Source of the DNA: Bacteroidetes bacterium UBA6491
GTDB lineage: Bacteria; Bacteroidota; Bacteroidia; NS11-12g; UBA9320
Length of the DNA stretch: 7,552 bases
NCBI GenBank assembly: GCA_002436505.1
Contig: DJML01000141.1
Location: 1-7,552 of the forward strand
Direction: 5' to 3'
Made by a program: the position numbers and the translations under genes. Positions 5,480 through 7,552 of this stretch are shown here, one piece after another. Numbering within the stretch: position 1 is the stretch's first letter; each line of letters begins with the position of its first letter. The notes under the pieces are model-generated. The model was not told the origin of the DNA. It saw nothing but the letters and a program-made list of their open reading frames with translations, and did not search any database.

Positions 5480-7552
5480 TTACTTTATTAATATCAATTT
5501 CTCTATTCCAAAGTTCCCTTCTTCGTTAAAGATGATCACGTGATAGATGTCAGAGGCAAAAGTTGAAACGTCAATGTCCTTGCCAGCTATATCGTTATCT
5601 GTTTCAAGCATTAACCTACCCGTTGAATTATAGATCGCAACCTTTGATATAGCCTTATCCGGGCATAAGATCTGAATTGATCGACTGGCAGGATTTGGCG
5701 AAATTGCAAATGGTATTAATTCCTGTGTTCTGGCAGAAACAAGCAGATATGTAAGTGTGTCCGTTACGGATTCGCACGAGTTTGGATTAATGGCTTCAAG
5801 GAAATATCTAAATTCGATCTTGCCGTTCTTTCTGAATCGCTCGAAATTGATCACAGGAAATTTATTCAGTCCCTCTGGGATAGATCCTTTGACTAAGAAT
5901 GGGACACCTGTCGTATCAATAGCATAAAGATCTACGAAAGAATTGCCCGTTGTGTCCTCCCAATTGAGTTCAACGGAATCCTTTAATGCACCATCGATGT
6001 AATTAAAAAAGTCAATACGTACGGATGGTTTATCAAGAACGAGTACTTTTATGACCTTTTGTGCCTTACATTCCTGAACATTCATGGCCGTGATCCTGTA
6101 ATAAATCAATAAGGATTTATCGCAATTAAAGACGACCGAATTTCCGGTATCTTTATCGAGGTAATCAGGCATTTCCCATGAGTATTCGATCCCTGTCACA
6201 GGATCAATGGTGAGCGTCAGATCTTCTGATCGGCATACCGAGAAACTGTCCGCGATATCCGGAAGGGCAGGAGTGGGATTAACCAGAACGGTCACTGAAT
6301 CATTCCCTTTGCAACCAGTAGCAATGTCAGTAAATGACACATAGTATTTTATGTTTCCGGGAGTAAATGTTTTAGGGTTTGCAACGGTATCACTTGACAA
6401 AGCAAAATTCGGTGTCCATTTGAATTTATATGTGACATTCTTAACGCCTATTTCGACACTGTCACCCGAGCAGAATGAAACTATTTCATTTAGCTGAGGC
6501 AGCGAAAGATCCGGTTTAGTTGAAATAATGACCGTATCGCTGGCAGAACATCCGCTGCGTGTACTCGTAACCGTTAAATATAATGTATCATTCCCAGTGG
6601 TTGAAGAAGTGAAAGCAGGATTGGCAATCGCAGAGTCGTTCAATTTTGATCCTGGGGACCAGCTGTACACGTTGTCTTTGATCGGATTTCCTCCAAGATT
6701 CAATGTTGCGTTAATGCACGTTCCCAGAACATCATAGTCTGATGCTTTTGCATTTGGCAAAGCTGAGATGGTCAGTTTATATTCAGGGCTTAAGATAAAT
6801 GGATTGGTGGATCTCACTCTGTACAGAAGATTACCGGTACCATATTTGTCTGATGGTATCCTAATCCTGATTGAGTCGGGGTCGGAATCCAGTGAAATCC
6901 TGCCTACAAGTCTGGGTGGTGAAAATTTCCCCAGGTCATCAGAGACATCGACGAAATACTGGTTGTTGGAGCCGTAAGTCCCAACGCTCTTGTATGAAGG
7001 ATTGAACAGAACAGTTGCTGAGTCACCAGGGCAGCCGGTTATATCTGCCCAGGGAATGAAGGCATGTAGTTTAAAGAACTCCACCTTATTGCAATTAGAG
7101 CAGGCGGTCAGTAAAAGATCATCATTGATGTTCATGTAGAAGCCTGCTGGATTATTTAACGTTGTGATCTTTACAGAATCACTGAAATCCGGTGCAAACC
7201 TGTACAGATTGTCATCGCCCCAGGAGCTGATGTAATAATTCCCCTGGCCGTCCTGAATGATTGAATTCAGATAATCAAGATCGGTTGCCTTTACTACTGA
7301 AATATTGCCGTTTGAGGTGTCCACTTCAGAAATCGGTGAATTGGTGGTGTCCTGAACCATTAATAACCTCCCATTGCTGTCAAACCACAGCCCCGTCGGT
7401 CGGTCTACGCCTGTTGCTAGATCAGAGAAAGAGGGTATGTAGAATGGTGCGGGACCTAATTCTCCTCTGATAATCTTATTTCCTCCACGGTCAGAAAGGT
7501 AAAATACATTCGCATTGTTCAGATCGAGGATGGCATCTTCAAGGTTAGTGGC
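5480..7552 (-). CDS. Large type IX-secreted multidomain surface protein, C-terminal 690 residues, cut by the right window edge
   Basis: The frame is open from base 7552 to the TAA at 5480-5482, so the ATG at 7360 is internal and the N-terminus with its signal peptide lies outside. In visible numbering, residues 1 to about 160 look like NHL/SMP-30-type beta-propeller blades (DRPTGLWFDSNGRL, NSIIQDGQGNYYIS, NPAGFYMNINDDLLL). Residues about 165-264 form a beta domain with NQYFVDVSDDLGKFSPP and LLYRVRSTNP, a type common in Bacteroidota surface proteins. Three PKD/Ig-like repeats follow at about 266-510, then a fibronectin III-like domain at about 511-604. A type IX sorting domain (ISPNPA, VAIYNSTGRLM, IDVSTFASDIYHVII, KLILIK) ends the protein. 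It should be exported across the outer membrane and released or surface-anchored. No catalytic domain is seen; a binding, adhesion or structural role is inferred. Confidence 0.85.
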   Translation of the reverse strand, partial: ATNLEDAILDLNNANVFYLSDRGGNKIIRGELGPAPFYIPSFSDLATGVDRPTGLWFDSNGRLLMVQDTTNSPISEVDTSNGNISVVKATDLDYLNSIIQDGQGNYYISSWGDDNLYRFAPDFSDSVKITTLNNPAGFYMNINDDLLLTACSNCNKVEFFKLHAFIPWADITGCPGDSATVLFNPSYKSVGTYGSNNQYFVDVSDDLGKFSPPRLVGRISLDSDPDSIRIRIPSDKYGTGNLLYRVRSTNPFILSPEYKLTISALPNAKASDYDVLGTCINATLNLGGNPIKDNVYSWSPGSKLNDSAIANPAFTSSTTGNDTLYLTVTSTRSGCSASDTVIISTKPDLSLPQLNEIVSFCSGDSVEIGVKNVTYKFKWTPNFALSSDTVANPKTFTPGNIKYYVSFTDIATGCKGNDSVTVLVNPTPALPDIADSFSVCRSEDLTLTIDPVTGIEYSWEMPDYLDKDTGNSVVFNCDKSLLIYYRITAMNVQECKAQKVIKVLVLDKPSVRIDFFNYIDGALKDSVELNWEDTTGNSFVDLYAIDTTGVPFLVKGSIPEGLNKFPVINFERFRKNGKIEFRYFLEAINPNSCESVTDTLTYLLVSARTQELIPFAISPNPASRSIQILCPDKAISKVAIYNSTGRLMLETDNDIAGKDIDVSTFASDIYHVIIFNEEGNFGIEKLILIK
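5483..5716 (-). other. C-terminal type IX secretion sorting domain (Por secretion tail)
   Basis: The last 78 residues have the expected order of strands for a type A sorting domain: FAISPNPASRSIQI, then VAIYNSTGRLMLE, then IDVSTFASDIYHVII, ending KLILIK directly before the stop. Such tails direct proteins through the type IX system of Bacteroidota and are usually removed at the cell surface. Confidence 0.85.
6023..6757 (-). repeat. Three tandem PKD/Ig-like domains, each with a cysteine pair
   Basis: The segments at about 6515-6757, 6275-6514 and 6023-6274 each encode some 80 residues of one pattern: an opening Cys, a polar strand, (Y/F)xWxP or YSWEMP, then a strand ending YYV or LYLTV, and a second Cys before a closing strand and a Pro. 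In visible numbering the cysteine pairs are 279/335, 361/414 and 440/495, spaced 53-56 residues apart. The regular spacing suggests one disulfide per domain, fitting an exported protein. The copies are divergent at DNA level, so this is an old duplication. Confidence 0.7.

Noticed and set aside
5465..5482. AT-rich near-palindrome (GATACTATAATATTTA) after the secreted-protein gene as a terminator
   Set aside because: The arms do not pair properly, there is no GC-rich stem, and no T-run follows on the minus strand.
5480..7360. Treating the ATG at 7360 as the start of the secreted protein
   Set aside because: The frame stays open to 7552 with propeller-like residues (for example GVDRPTGLWFDSNGRL) continuing across this Met, and no signal peptide follows it. 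It is an internal methionine of a gene cut by the window edge.
1..7552. CRISPR array, tRNA or rRNA genes, insertion sequence ends
   Set aside because: No regularly spaced direct repeats, tRNA cloverleaf signatures, rRNA segments or transposase coding were seen on either strand. Nearly all of the window is accounted for by protein genes.

Overview
The window looks like chromosomal DNA of a Bacteroidota bacterium. The strongest pointer is the C-terminal type IX secretion sorting domain on the large protein at the right end, together with its tandem PKD/Ig-like domains. Supporting signs are a -7 box of Bacteroidota type (TAnnTTTG) before the mevalonate genes, weak Shine-Dalgarno sequences and moderately AT-rich DNA. 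The presence of mevalonate-pathway genes fits those Bacteroidota lineages (such as many Flavobacteriia and some Cytophagia) that make isoprenoids from mevalonate; I cannot place the organism more precisely.

Layout. 1-1414 (minus): the chaperonin operon groES-groEL; groEL runs off the left edge, so only residues 1-370 are visible. 1415-1598: a 184-bp divergent intergenic region. It carries a candidate groES promoter of sigma-54-like shape, two GACA-N3/4-TGTC inverted repeats and, facing the other way, a TATTTTTG box for the next operon. 1599-4461 (plus): a tightly packed three-gene operon of diphosphomevalonate decarboxylase, a GHMP kinase of mevalonate kinase type, and a UbiA-family membrane prenyltransferase, with gaps of 1 and 3 bp. 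4448-5407 (minus): a FemAB/BioF2-like GNAT-fold protein that converges on the prenyltransferase gene and overlaps its 3' end by 14 bp. 5480-7552 (minus): the last 690 residues of a large secreted protein, with a beta-propeller-like N-terminal part, an accessory beta domain, three PKD/Ig-like repeats, a fibronectin-like domain and a type IX sorting tail. It continues past the right edge.

How the genes work together. The plus-strand operon links two steps of the mevalonate route to isopentenyl diphosphate with an enzyme that transfers a polyprenyl chain to an acceptor in the membrane. One possible product is a geranylgeranyl-glycerol ether lipid, a quinone or another prenylated lipid; the sequence alone does not decide. 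The chaperonin operon is a housekeeping stress unit that shares only its upstream region with the isoprenoid operon. The two right-hand genes are not obviously connected to the rest.

No RNA gene, insertion sequence or CRISPR array was seen. The least explained parts are the chaperonin upstream region and the altered second aspartate motif of the prenyltransferase.
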